Of a stretch of DNA of 44,693 nucleotides, positions 9,087 through 19,358 are shown in pieces. Source of the DNA: an uncultured Verrucomicrobiota bacterium (GTDB lineage: Bacteria; Verrucomicrobiota; Verrucomicrobiia; Limisphaerales; UBA9464); the NCBI GenBank assembly GCA_903916195.1, contig CAIWVP010000001.1, positions 1 through 44,693 on the forward strand, read 5' to 3'. The stretch's first letter is position 1. Every line of letters begins with the position of its first letter. The position numbers and the translations under genes are program-made. The notes under the pieces were generated by a model. That model was not told the DNA's origin and did not search any database. It was given only the letters and a program-made list of their open reading frames with translations.

Positions 9087-9216
9087 TCCGACCGGCGGGC
9101 GGGGTGGCGCCTCCTGTCATCGTGCCGAGGACTGCTCTTGGCCGGCCGTCGTGGAGCACGGGCCGCTATGTCTTTTGCATTCCGCCCGCGATGCTCCAAT
9201 CTCCGCATACCGCACC

Positions 9217-9942
9217 GTGAAGATCTCCATCGTCATCCCCGCCTACAACGAAGAGAAGCTGTTGCCTGCGACGCTGCGCGCGGTGCAGGCGGCGCGGACG
9301 GCGTTCACGGAGCGCGGTTGGGACAGCGAGGTCATCGTCTGCGACAACAACTCGACCGACCGGACCGCCGGGATCGCGCGTGCCGGCGGAGCCGCGGTGG
9401 TCTTCGAGCCGATCAACCAGATCGGCCGCGCCCGGAACACCGGGGCCGCCGCCGCCACCGGTGATTGGATCCTCTTCGTGGACGGCGATTCCGAGCCATC
9501 GGCCGGGCTCTTCGGCGAGATGGCCGACGCCGTGTCCAGCGGGAAGGTGCTGGCCGGTGGTTCGACGTTGCGGACCGATGCGCGGAGCTGGTGGTACGAC
9601 CTCTTCGCGTGGATGTGGTGCCAGTGGAGCCGGATCGCCACGCACATGGCCGGCTCGTTCATCTTCGTGGAGACCGCGGCGTTCCGCGAGCTGGGCGGCT
9701 TCTCCGACAAGCTCTTCGCCGCCGAGGAGCTGGATCTGTCGGTGCGTCTCAAGAAGCTGGCCGGGCAGCGCGGCAAACGCGTCGTCATCCTCCACCGGCA
9801 TCCGCTCATGACCTCGGCGCGCAAGGCCGAGCTCTATTCGCTGCGCGAGACGGTGGTGTTCATCGTCAAGACCGTCCTGCGCCCGAAGAAGATGCTATCC
9901 GACCGCTCGGCCTGCGCCATCTGGTACGACGGCCGCCGCTGA
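9217..9942 (+). CDS. Family 2 glycosyltransferase
   Basis: The 241-residue protein is a GT-A fold glycosyltransferase. It starts [18 protein letters not shown], continues with [11 protein letters not shown] (nucleotide-binding Asp) and [23 protein letters not shown] (DxD-type metal site), and has [15 protein letters not shown] as a likely catalytic-base region. The GTG at 9217 (VKISIV) is used because the upstream in-frame residues from 9151 are not family-like. A hydrophobic stretch near the C-terminus ([11 protein letters not shown]) may touch the membrane. The neighbours, rsmH and guaB, give no pathway. The sugar donor and acceptor cannot be told from the sequence. Confidence 0.88.
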   Translation: MKISIVIPAYNEEKLLPATLRAVQAARTAFTERGWDSEVIVCDNNSTDRTAGIARAGGAAVVFEPINQIGRARNTGAAAATGDWILFVDGDSEPSAGLFGEMADAVSSGKVLAGGSTLRTDARSWWYDLFAWMWCQWSRIATHMAGSFIFVETAAFRELGGFSDKLFAAEELDLSVRLKKLAGQRGKRVVILHRHPLMTSARKAELYSLRETVVFIVKTVLRPKKMLSDRSACAIWYDGRR

Positions 9943-10066
9943 CGCAGAGATCCGGTCGCGCGAGGAACGCCTGCCATCCGGACCCGATCACCATGGGCGG
10001 GTGGGCTGCCTGACGAGGGGACGATTCTCCCTTGCCAGCCGGGCATCGGCTCCCCGATTTTCACGC

Positions 10067-11647
<1,581 letters not shown>

Positions 11648-11738
11648 ACGGGCCGTCCGGCGGCCGCGGGGCAGATACTACGCACCCGTAGTAAATCCTT
11701 TGCCAACGTCCGGTGCGTGCGAAATGTTCACGTCCGTG

Positions 11739-12869
11739 ATGAAGCCGTCCTCGCTCCGCCTCCGCGTCGCCGCGCTGCTGTCGGCCTTGTGTGCTGTCGT
11801 CGCGGTCCAAGCCGCGTCCGATTGGCCGATGTTCCGGGGGCAACCGTCGCTCGCAGGCACCAGCGACGCGCGGTTGCCGGATAAACCGGTGTTGAAGTGG
11901 ACCTTCAAGACCGGCGGCCCGGTGAAATCATCGCCGGCGATCGTCGGCGGCAAGGTGTTCTTCGGTGCCGGCGACTCGAACCTCTTCTGCGTCGACCTCG
12001 CCGCCGGCAAGAAGGTCTGGTCGTTCCAAGCCGACGGACCGATCGAGGGATCGCCGCTGGTGCTCGACGGACGTGTCTATTTCGGGACGGAGAACACCAA
12101 CTTTTTCGCCATCGACGCCGCGACCGGCAAGGAGCTCTGGCGCCACGGCGTCGAGGACAAGATCCTTTCGAGCGCCAACTGGGTGCGGTCGCCCGACGGC
12201 GTGCGCAAGTCGGTGCTCATCGGCGCCTACGATTACCGTCTCTACGACCTCGACGCCGTGACCGGTAAGACCAACTGGGTCTTCGAGACCGGCAACTACA
12301 TCAACGGCTCGCCGGCGATCGGCGACGGGCTCACGGCGTTCGGCGGATGCGACGCCATCATCCACGTGCTCGGGCTGGCCAAGGGCGAGAAGATCAAGGC
12401 GATCGAGGCCGGCGCCTACATCGCGGCGTCCGGCGCGCTGGTGGACGGCAAGCTCTACGTCGGCCATTACGAGAACGCCTTCCTGTGCGTGGACCTCAAG
12501 GAAGGCAAGATCGCCTGGACCTACAAGGACCGCGCGTTCCCGTACTTCTCGTCGCCCGCGGTCACCCAGGAATTCGTGGTCGTGGGCGGTCGCGACAAAC
12601 GACTGCACTGCATCCGGCGGGCCACCGGCGAGGGCGTCTGGACCTTCGCCACGCGGGGCAAGGTGGACAGCTCGCCGGTCGTGGCCGGCGACAAGATCAT
12701 CGTCGGATCCGACGACGGCCGGCTCTATATGGTGTCGCTCGCGACCGGCAAGGAGCTGTGGAACTACGAGATCGGCCAGCCCGTGCAGAGCTCGCCCGCG
12801 GTGGTGGACGGCCACATCGTGGTCGGGTCCGAGGACGGCTCGGTCTATTGCTTCGGGGAGAAGCGATGA
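11739..12869 (+). CDS. Secreted PQQ-like beta-propeller repeat protein
   Basis: The 376-residue protein starts with a signal peptide (RLRVAALLSALCAVVAVQA) and then DWPMFRGQPSLAGTSD, the usual opening of PQQ-like (outer-membrane-assembly-like) propellers in this group. At least six blades follow, each with a W-x-F/Y and SSPAI/V-x-DG-x-V-x-GSxD-type motif and an AATGKELW-type turn. No alcohol-dehydrogenase PQQ-site residues or heme motif were seen, so enzymatic activity is doubtful; a scaffolding or binding role is more likely. ATG 11724 is an alternative start five codons upstream. The gene ends 80 bases before the transposase-associated direct repeat. Confidence 0.85.
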   Translation: MKPSSLRLRVAALLSALCAVVAVQAASDWPMFRGQPSLAGTSDARLPDKPVLKWTFKTGGPVKSSPAIVGGKVFFGAGDSNLFCVDLAAGKKVWSFQADGPIEGSPLVLDGRVYFGTENTNFFAIDAATGKELWRHGVEDKILSSANWVRSPDGVRKSVLIGAYDYRLYDLDAVTGKTNWVFETGNYINGSPAIGDGLTAFGGCDAIIHVLGLAKGEKIKAIEAGAYIAASGALVDGKLYVGHYENAFLCVDLKEGKIAWTYKDRAFPYFSSPAVTQEFVVVGGRDKRLHCIRRATGEGVWTFATRGKVDSSPVVAGDKIIVGSDDGRLYMVSLATGKELWNYEIGQPVQSSPAVVDGHIVVGSEDGSVYCFGEKR

Positions 12870-12950
12870 GCCGCGTGTGCCAAGGCAAGTCGTCCCGCAT
12901 CGCCCCGGCGGCCTCTGTCGCGCGGAACACGGTCGTGTGCGGCGACGCGA

Positions 12951-13292
12951 CCTACGACCCGAGATATCTGTTGTGAAAAGGAACGCGACAATTGTGGGGG
13001 CATGCCGATGCTGGCACCGCTGCGCGGTGCGGTCCCGTTGCGTCCGGTTCCGGGGGTGTCGTCGCTGCGCTCCTCAACCCCCGGCTAATCGCTCGCAACG
13101 CTCCGCGTTGCCCCGAACGTTGATCCTCCGGGAGCGTAAGGTACCACTTTGGGTCCAATCGCACCCACTCTTGGCCCATTCGCACCTGCGCCCGTTTCGG
13201 CAAGCCGGAGGCTTGCCAGCCATTAGCCGGGGGTCGAGCGCAGCGACATCCCCGGTCGGCGGTCCGAACCCAAGCGCATCGCGAAGCGATGC
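12951..13292. repeat. Left ~340-bp direct repeat with REP-like hairpins
   Basis: This copy begins with CCTACGACCCGAGAT, which encodes the last eight residues of the transposase plus stop, and runs to a GCATCGC-GAA-GCGATGC hairpin 15 bases before the transposase start. It matches 13726-14053 over most of its length. Both contain hairpins of the form CCGGGGGT...ACCCCCGG with a CGCTGCGCTC loop, GCAACG...CGTTGC and GGCAAGC...GCTTGCC. Some loops are followed by CAGC, and the mirror-image units start GCTGG, so each copy is also a long imperfect inverted repeat. Confidence 0.85.
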
Positions 13293-13307
13293 CAGCCCCG
13301 TGATCGC

Positions 13308-13751
13308 ATGGCTTCCACCTTTCTAAGCCTCCACTACCACCTTGTCTTTTCGACGAAGGAGCGGCGGCCGTTTATCCGGCCGGACCGGCGTTCTCGCCTG
13401 CATGATTACTTGGGCGGGACGGTCAACGGGCTTGGTGGCATCAGCCAGCAGGTCGGCGGCGTCGCCGACCACGTCCATCTGCTCATCGGCCTGAAGGCGA
13501 CGCATTGCCTTGCCGCCTTCATGCGCGAGCTGAAAAAGGCTTCCTCTGCTTGGGCGCGGACGGATTTCGAACCGGAGTTCGCGTGGCAGGACGGCTATGC
13601 CGCCTTCACGGTCAGCGCTTCCGTGCGTGAGCGGGTGCTGGATTACATCCGGAGGCAGGAAGAACATCACGCTCATCGGGAATTCGCCTCCGAATTGAAG
13701 GAACTGCTCGAGAAGCACGGCGTGGCCTACGACCCGAGATACCTGCTGTGA
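13308..13751 (+). CDS. REP-associated / IS200-like Y1 transposase
   Basis: The 147-residue protein is a Y1 HUH-family transposase that would cut and rejoin single-stranded DNA at hairpins. It shows LHYHLVFSTKERRP at the start, the metal-binding HUH pair H55-V-H57 (DHVHLLIG), and the catalytic Tyr113 in the YIRRQEEHH motif. The C-terminus KHGVAYDPRYLL is typical of this group. It is full length with no frame damage and so may be active. It starts 15 bases after a REP-like hairpin and is enclosed by long direct repeats. No TnpB or IscB partner is present. Whether it is an IS200-like element or a domesticated RAYT is not settled by the sequence. Confidence 0.9.
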   Translation: MASTFLSLHYHLVFSTKERRPFIRPDRRSRLHDYLGGTVNGLGGISQQVGGVADHVHLLIGLKATHCLAAFMRELKKASSAWARTDFEPEFAWQDGYAAFTVSASVRERVLDYIRRQEEHHAHREFASELKELLEKHGVAYDPRYLL

Positions 13752-14053
13752 AAAGGCACGCGACAATTGTGGGGGCATGCCGATGCTGGAACCGCTTCGC
13801 GGTGCGGTCGCATTGCGTCCGGTTCCGGGGGTGTCGTCGCTGCGCTCCTCAACCCCCGGCTAATGGCTCGCAACGCTCCGCGTTGTCCGGAACGTGGACC
13901 CTCCGGGAGCGTAATGTGGCACTCTTCGTCCAAATGTATCTGCGCCCGTTTCGGCAAGCCGGAGGCTTGCCAGCCATTAGCCGGGGATTGAGCGTAGCGA
14001 CATCCCCGGTCGCCGGGTCGAAGACGAGCCGCACCGCGAAAGCGGTGCCAGCC
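13726..14053. repeat. Right ~330-bp direct repeat with REP-like hairpins
   Basis: This is the second copy of 12951-13292, starting within the transposase 3' end and ending at a GCACCGC-GAAA-GCGGTGC hairpin followed by CAGC. Its two halves are mirror images: GCTGG-ACCGCTT-CGCGGTGCGG and TCGCTGCGCTC-containing units on the left reappear as complements on the right. Stems differ from those of the first copy while loops stay the same. It lacks about 20 bases found in copy one near 13150-13180. Confidence 0.85.
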
Positions 14054-14129
14054 GACGGCTACGACCGCGCCGAGGCGACGATGGATACCCGGGGGTCTGC
14101 TTGCATGGCTGAGCGGTGCGTTCCTTCCG

Positions 14130-14202
14130 CGGCTCATCCCGCGGGTGACTTCGCTGCGCTCCTGAACCTCGGGCGAACGGCCGACAACCCTCAGGGTTGG
14201 TC
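14130..14202. repeat. Third, diverged REP-like unit
   Basis: A further unit has CGCGGGTGACTTCGCTGCGC followed by CTCCTGAAC and then CAACCC-TCA-GGGTTG. It keeps the TTCGCTGCGCTCCT loop of the flanking repeats with different stem bases. It lies between the right direct repeat and the mrr gene, ending 24 bases before the mrr start codon. Confidence 0.6.
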
Positions 14203-14225
14203 ACGGAAACAATTTCCAAAGACCC

Positions 14226-15134
14226 ATGCCTGTTCCTGACTTTCAAACGATGATGCTGCCTACTTTGGAGGCATTGGTTGATCAGAAACCACATACATCA
14301 CGCGAAGTGGCCGATTCTGTCGCCGCGCGCCTCAAGGTTTCGGATGCCGAGCGGAAAGAACTTCTGCCAAGCGGTGTCCAATCGAAGTTCACCAATCGCG
14401 TGGCGTGGGTGAAGACGCATCTTGGATTTGCCCGCCTACTAACGAGTCCTGCCCGCGGCCAGATGCAGATTTCTACAAGGGGGCTGGAAGTGTTGGCGAA
14501 AAAGCCTGCGCGCATCGACCTGAAGTTCCTGCGACAGTTTCCTGAGTATCTTGAAGCACGCGGCGGTAAAAAGGACTCTCCGGAACCATCTCCTGAACTG
14601 CCAGACGCTGGAACTGGCTCGCCCTTGGAGACGTTGCAGAAAAGTTTCGCCGACCTTCGCACCACCCTCGCTGCCGAATTGCTGGACACCATCAAAGCTC
14701 GCTCTCCGCAGTTCTTCGAGCGGCTGGTCTTAGAACTGATGCTGAAGCTCGGCTACGGCAGCTTCATCAGCGACGCCACGGAACATCTTGGCCGCAGCAA
14801 CGACCGTGGACTCGATGGCGTCATCAGGGAGGACAAGCTGGGCTTGGACGTGATCTACATCCAAGCCAAGCGATGGGAAGCAGCCGTCGGCCCAGCGACG
14901 GTGCGGGAATTTCTCGGCGCTCTCGACCAGGCCGGTGCAAAGAAAGGGGTGCTCATCACCACAAGCACCTTCACCAAGGAAGCTCGGCTGCCTTTCAGCA
15001 AGAGCGACAAGAAGGTGTCGCTGATCGATGGACTCACGTTGTCCAATCTGATGATCGATCATGACCTTGGCGTCACCCCGGTCGAGACCTTCCAGATCAA
15101 GCGCGTTGACTCCGACTATTTCGAGGAAGACTGA
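14226..15134 (+). CDS. mrr: Mrr-type restriction endonuclease
   Basis: The 302-residue protein matches Mrr, a type IV enzyme that cuts modified DNA. Residues 1 to ~90 form the winged-helix Mrr_N DNA-reading domain (LPTLEALVDQKPHTSREVAD, KFTNRVAWVKTHL). The catalytic Mrr_cat domain includes FFERLVLELMLKLGYG, then the active-site Asp197 (RGLDGVI) and Gln213-x-Lys215 (IQAKRW), a Q-x-K variant of the PD-(D/E)xK site that is normal for this family. The base composition is visibly less GC-rich than the neighbours, and the gene abuts the transposase repeats, so it is probably acquired. No methyltransferase is next to it, as expected for type IV. The next gene starts three bases after its stop. Confidence 0.9.
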   Translation: MPVPDFQTMMLPTLEALVDQKPHTSREVADSVAARLKVSDAERKELLPSGVQSKFTNRVAWVKTHLGFARLLTSPARGQMQISTRGLEVLAKKPARIDLKFLRQFPEYLEARGGKKDSPEPSPELPDAGTGSPLETLQKSFADLRTTLAAELLDTIKARSPQFFERLVLELMLKLGYGSFISDATEHLGRSNDRGLDGVIREDKLGLDVIYIQAKRWEAAVGPATVREFLGALDQAGAKKGVLITTSTFTKEARLPFSKSDKKVSLIDGLTLSNLMIDHDLGVTPVETFQIKRVDSDYFEED

Positions 15135-15137
15135 CCC

Positions 15138-16487
15138 ATGAGCTCCATCACCATCGCCCCGCCGCCGAAGACCGCCGGTCCCCCCATCCAGAAGGAGACG
15201 ACGGCCGGCAACTACTTCGTCGCGAACTACCCGCCGTTCGCCTTCTGGAAGCAGGAGGCCGTCCCCGAGTTCGCGGCCGCGCTCGAGATGCCGCCCCGGC
15301 CCGGCGTCCCGCTCGGCCTCTACACCCACATCCCGTTCTGCCGGAAGCGCTGCCACTTCTGCTATTTCCGCGTCTACACCGACAAGAACGCGGACGACAT
15401 CAAGGGCTACATCGACGCCTTGCTCAAGGAGCTCGCCGTCTACGCCGCGAAGCCGTTCATCGGCGGGCGCAAGCCGAAGTTCATCTACTTCGGCGGCGGC
15501 ACTCCCAGCTATCTGTCGCCGGACCAGCTGAGATTCCTCACCGACGGCATGAAGGCGCTGCTGCCGTGGGACGAGGCCGAGGAGGTCACCTTCGAGGGCG
15601 AGCCCGGCACGCTCACCGACCACAAGCTCCGCGCCATCCGGGATCTCGGCGTCACCCGCCTCAGCCTCGGCATCGAGCACTTCGACGACCACATCCTCGA
15701 GGTCAACGGCCGCGCGCACCGGTCCAAGGAGGTCCTGCGCGCCTACCACTATGCCCGCGAGATCGGCTTCCCGCAGATCAACATCGACCTCATCGCCGGC
15801 ATGGTCGAGGAGACCGAGGAGAAGTGGAAGGAGACGGTCGCCAAGGCGGTCGAGCTGCGGCCGGATTCGGTGACCATCTACCAGATGGAGGTGCCCTACA
15901 ACACGGGCATCTACCAGCAGATGAAGGCCGAGGGGAAACTCGTCGCGCCCGTCGCCGATTGGGCGACCAAGCGCCGCTGGGTGGATTTTGCGTTCGGCGA
16001 GTTCGAGAAGGTCGGCTACACCGTCACCAGCACGACGACGGTCGTGAAGGATCCCGCCCAGGTGAAATTCGTCTATCGGCAGGGCCTCTTCACCGGCGCG
16101 GACATCCTGTCGATCGGTGTCGCCAGCTTCGGCCACATCAACGGCGTCCATTACCAGAACCACCACGATTTCCAGCCGTACGTGGATGCCGTGGAAGCCG
16201 GCGGCTTGCCCACGCATCGCGCCTACACCGTGCCGGACGACGAGCGCTACCTGCGCGAGTTCATCCTGCAGCTCAAGCTCGGCAGCGTGGGCGCGGAGGC
16301 GTTCATCCAGAAATTCGGTCGCGACCCCCGCGAGCAGTTCGCGGGGCCGTTGGCGACGTTGAAGGGGCAGGGGTACCTGACGGAGGACGGCGACCGCATC
16401 GGGCTCACCCGCGACGCGCTGCTCCAGGTCGACCGCCTGCTGCACGAGTTCTTCAAGCCGGAGCACAAGACGGGTCGCTATGCGTGA
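15138..16487 (+). CDS. HemW-like radical SAM protein (coproporphyrinogen III oxidase family)
   Basis: The 449-residue protein is a radical SAM enzyme of the HemN/HemW family. The iron-sulfur site is C68-x3-C72-x2-C75 (FCRKRCHFCYF). It lacks the fourth Cys of true HemN oxidases, which points to HemW-type heme chaperone or related function. Family segments include FIYFGGGTPSYLS, VTFEGEPGTLT, LSLGIEHFDDHILEVNGR and INIDLIAGM. A HemN C-terminal domain ends the protein (DDERYLREFILQLKLG, then TRDALLQVDRLLHEFF). A GAGGAAG ribosome-binding site within the end of mrr precedes ATG 15138. Whether it makes heme, transfers heme or has another role is open. Confidence 0.85.
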   Translation: MSSITIAPPPKTAGPPIQKETTAGNYFVANYPPFAFWKQEAVPEFAAALEMPPRPGVPLGLYTHIPFCRKRCHFCYFRVYTDKNADDIKGYIDALLKELAVYAAKPFIGGRKPKFIYFGGGTPSYLSPDQLRFLTDGMKALLPWDEAEEVTFEGEPGTLTDHKLRAIRDLGVTRLSLGIEHFDDHILEVNGRAHRSKEVLRAYHYAREIGFPQINIDLIAGMVEETEEKWKETVAKAVELRPDSVTIYQMEVPYNTGIYQQMKAEGKLVAPVADWATKRRWVDFAFGEFEKVGYTVTSTTTVVKDPAQVKFVYRQGLFTGADILSIGVASFGHINGVHYQNHHDFQPYVDAVEAGGLPTHRAYTVPDDERYLREFILQLKLGSVGAEAFIQKFGRDPREQFAGPLATLKGQGYLTEDGDRIGLTRDALLQVDRLLHEFFKPEHKTGRYA

Positions 16488-16505
16488 CGACTTGATCGCC
16501 GTCCG

Positions 16506-17228
16506 ATGTCCATCGAAACCTTCCGTCCCATGATGCCGGACACGTCGCACTCTGAATCGCACTTCACCGCCAGCGAAGCGGTGCGCGACATCGTCATCGG
16601 CATGGCCGACGGGCTGACCGTGCCGTTCGCCTTGGCCGCGGGCCTCACCGGCGCGATCGCGCAGAGCAAGCTGGTGGTCACGGCCGGCTTCGCCGAGATC
16701 GCGGCCGGGTCCATCGCGATGGGCCTCGGCGGTTATCTTGCGGGCAAGAGCGCGTGCGAGCACTACGACGCCGAGCATGCCCGCGAGGAGCGCGAGGTGG
16801 TCGAGAAGCCGGACGCGGAGGTGCGCGAGGTCGAGGAGGTCTTCGCCGCCTACGGTCTCACCCGGGAGCAGACGGCGCCGATGATCGAGGCCTTCCGGCG
16901 CAACCCGAAGGCGTGGGTCGAGTTCATGATGCGTTTCGAGCTGGGCCTGGAGAAACCGGATCCCGGACGCGCGCTCAAGAGCGCGCTCACCATCGCCGGC
17001 GCGTACATCGCCGGCGGTCTCATCCCGCTGTCGCCGTACCTGGTCCTCGTCGACGCGCACAAGGCGCTGTTGCTGTCGGCGGGGCTGACGCTCGCCGCGC
17101 TGTTCGTCTTCGGCGCGGTGAAGGGCCGCTTCACCGGCACCCCCGCGATGCGCAGCGGGGGGCAGACCTTGCTCATCGGCGGACTGGCTGCCGGCGCCGC
17201 CTTCGTCATCGCCAAGCTCGTGTCATGA
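16506..17228 (+). CDS. VIT1/CCC1-family iron/manganese transporter
   Basis: The 240-residue membrane protein belongs to the VIT1/CCC1 family, which moves Fe2+ or Mn2+ out of the cytosol. TM1 contains VRDIVIGMADGLTVPFALAAGL and TM2 AGFAEIAAGSIAMGLGGYLAG, with the family's Asp and Glu residues in the membrane. A charged cytosolic helical segment follows (about residues 80-150; HYDAEHAREEREVVEKP, metal-binding-like). Three further hydrophobic segments lie at the C-terminus. The next gene overlaps its stop codon (ATGA), so the two are probably co-transcribed. The nearby HemW-like gene suggests an iron theme, which is inference. Metal specificity cannot be read from the sequence. Confidence 0.88.
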   Translation: MSIETFRPMMPDTSHSESHFTASEAVRDIVIGMADGLTVPFALAAGLTGAIAQSKLVVTAGFAEIAAGSIAMGLGGYLAGKSACEHYDAEHAREEREVVEKPDAEVREVEEVFAAYGLTREQTAPMIEAFRRNPKAWVEFMMRFELGLEKPDPGRALKSALTIAGAYIAGGLIPLSPYLVLVDAHKALLLSAGLTLAALFVFGAVKGRFTGTPAMRSGGQTLLIGGLAAGAAFVIAKLVS

Positions 17229-19339
17229 GGACCTTCCCCGCTCTTTCGTTTCTCCTTCTCGCCCGATGGATGGCCCGGATCGGCGCCATCGCGCTCGTCG
17301 CGGCGGTCGTCCGGGCCGATCTCTACGTGTCGCCGATGGGGTCCGATGCGGCGGAGGGCACGGAGGCGCGTCCGTTCGCGAGCTTGGAGCGCGCGCGCGA
17401 AGCCGTCCGCGGGCTGAAACGTGACGGCAAGCTGCCGAAGGCCGGCCTGACCGTCTGGCTGCGCGGCGGCGACCACCTGAGGACCGACGCGCTGGAATTG
17501 ACCGAAGCGGACTCCGGTTCCGCCGGTGCGCCCATCGTCTGGCAGGCCTATCGGGGCGAACGCGTCCGGCTGTTGGGCGGCCGCAGGCTCACCGGCTTCG
17601 TGCCGGTCACCGATGCCGTGGTGCGCTCGCGTCTCGATGCCGCGGCCCGCGACCCGGTCGTGGTGCTCGACCTGCGCTTGCTCGGTATCCAGGACTTCGG
17701 CGAGATGCGGTCGCGCGGTTTCGGTCGTCCGACCACGCCCGCCCATTGCGAGCTCTTCTTCGGCGGGCGGCCGATGACGCTCGCCCGCTGGCCGGACGAA
17801 GGTGCTTGGGAGAAGCTCGCCGGCTTTCCGGCGGGCAGCGGCAAGAACGACGACCACGGCGGCGACATCGGCGACCTGCCCGGTGGGTTCCTCTACTCGG
17901 GGGAACGGCCGCGGCGCTGGAAGGACACCCGCGACGTCTGGGTCCACGGCTATTGGGCCTGGGATTGGGCCGATTCGTACGAACGCATCGCCGAGCTCGA
18001 TCTCGACCGGCACTTCATCCGGACCGCGGCTCCGCACGGCTTGTACGGGTTCCGCAAGGGGCAGCGGTTCCATTTCCTCAACGTCCTTGAAGAGCTCGAC
18101 CGACCCGGTGAGTGGTACCTCGACCGCAAGGCGGGGGCCCTCTACTTCTGGCCGCCGTCGCCGGTGGGCGCGTCGGAGACCGTCCTGTCGCTGCTCGACC
18201 GGCCGTTCTTCAAGCTGGCCGGCGCGAGCCACGTCACCCTCCGCGGGCTGGTGCTGGAGGCATCGCGCGGCAACGGCATCGAGATCCGCGGCGGATCCGG
18301 TGCGCGCGTCGTCTCGTGCGTGCTGCGGAACCTCGGCGACCTCGGCGTCGTGGTCGAAGGCGGCAAGGACCACGGGGTCGTGGCCTGCGATATCTTCGAC
18401 ACCGGGGACGGCGGCGTGTCGTTGACCGGCGGCGACCGGCAGACGCTGGAGCCGGCCGGCCACTTCGTGGAGAACTGCCATCTCCAGCGGCAGGCCCGCT
18501 GGTCCAAGTGCTACGCTCCGGCGATTGCCATGACCGGCGTCGGGCTCCGCGCCTCGCACAACCTGATCCATGACCATCCGCACTGCGCGATCCTCTTCTG
18601 GGGCAACGACCACCTGATCGAGGCGAACGACATCCACCACATCGCCCTGGAGACCGGCGACGTCGGCGCGATCTACACGGGACGCGACTACTCGTTCCGC
18701 GGGAACCGGATCGTGGGCAACTTCATCCACGAGACCGGCGGCGTGGGCATGGGCTCGATGGGCGTGTACATGGATGATTGCGTGAGCGGCACCGAGGTGA
18801 CCGGCAACGTCTTCCACAAGGTCCATTGGGCGATGTTCATCGGCGGTGGGCGCGACCATCGCGTGGAGAACAACCTGTTCGTCGATTGCGACCCGGCCGT
18901 GCGCGCGGACGGCCGCGGCCTCGACACGTCGCCCGTGTGGCGCGACATGGTGGACGACTTCATGCGCAAGCAGCTCGCCGCGGTGCCGGCGGCGCTCTAC
19001 CGCGAACGCTATCCGGCCATGAAGTCGCTCGATGCCTTCTATGGCGCACCGGGCGGACCGGCGGTGGCCGGTGCCGATTTCAAGGGCGTGCCGCCGGACG
19101 GCAACGTCGTGGCGCGGAACGTCGCGGTTGGCAAATGGCTCGACCTCGGCTGGAACGCGAAGCCGGAGATGTTCGATGTGCGCGACAACCACGTGACGAC
19201 CGATCCGGCGCAGGTCCTGCCGGGCTTCCAGCTGCCGAAGGATTCGCCGGCCTGGAAGCTCGGGTTCAAGCCGATCGCGTTCGATCAGATCGGGCTGCGT
19301 CGCGACGCCGATCGGCAAGGACTCGACCCCATCCGATGA
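17225..19339 (+). CDS. Secreted right-handed parallel beta-helix protein
   Basis: The 704-residue protein has a signal peptide (IGAIALVAAVVRA) and then LYVSPMGSDAAEGTEARPFASL, the usual start of large secreted beta-helix proteins that often act on polysaccharides. A jelly-roll-like N-terminal part (to ~residue 320) contains VHGYWAWDWADSY. PbH1-type helix coils follow (VTLRGLVLEASRGNGIEI, HNLIHDHPHCAILFWGNDHLIEANDIHH, NRIVGNFIHETGG, VTGNVFHKVHW, RVENNLFVDCDPAV). Homologues are annotated as glycosidases or lyases, but no assigned catalytic residue is evident. It overlaps the transporter gene upstream by four bases (ATGA) though the functions look unrelated. Confidence 0.82.
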   Translation: MRTFPALSFLLLARWMARIGAIALVAAVVRADLYVSPMGSDAAEGTEARPFASLERAREAVRGLKRDGKLPKAGLTVWLRGGDHLRTDALELTEADSGSAGAPIVWQAYRGERVRLLGGRRLTGFVPVTDAVVRSRLDAAARDPVVVLDLRLLGIQDFGEMRSRGFGRPTTPAHCELFFGGRPMTLARWPDEGAWEKLAGFPAGSGKNDDHGGDIGDLPGGFLYSGERPRRWKDTRDVWVHGYWAWDWADSYERIAELDLDRHFIRTAAPHGLYGFRKGQRFHFLNVLEELDRPGEWYLDRKAGALYFWPPSPVGASETVLSLLDRPFFKLAGASHVTLRGLVLEASRGNGIEIRGGSGARVVSCVLRNLGDLGVVVEGGKDHGVVACDIFDTGDGGVSLTGGDRQTLEPAGHFVENCHLQRQARWSKCYAPAIAMTGVGLRASHNLIHDHPHCAILFWGNDHLIEANDIHHIALETGDVGAIYTGRDYSFRGNRIVGNFIHETGGVGMGSMGVYMDDCVSGTEVTGNVFHKVHWAMFIGGGRDHRVENNLFVDCDPAVRADGRGLDTSPVWRDMVDDFMRKQLAAVPAALYRERYPAMKSLDAFYGAPGGPAVAGADFKGVPPDGNVVARNVAVGKWLDLGWNAKPEMFDVRDNHVTTDPAQVLPGFQLPKDSPAWKLGFKPIAFDQIGLRRDADRQGLDPIR

Positions 19340-19358
19340 TCCGTTTCCGTCCTGAACC

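Noticed and set aside
13308-13751. Complete IS200/IS605 element with tnpB
   Set aside because: Only the Y1 transposase is present; the flanking DNA is repeats and a restriction gene, with no TnpB-like frame.
12951-14053. CRISPR array
   Set aside because: The repeats are two long copies and palindromic subunits flanking a transposase, with no regular spacers and no cas genes.
15138-16487. Oxygen-independent coproporphyrinogen oxidase HemN
   Set aside because: The cluster is CxxxCxxC without the fourth Cys of HemN, so a HemW-like label is safer.
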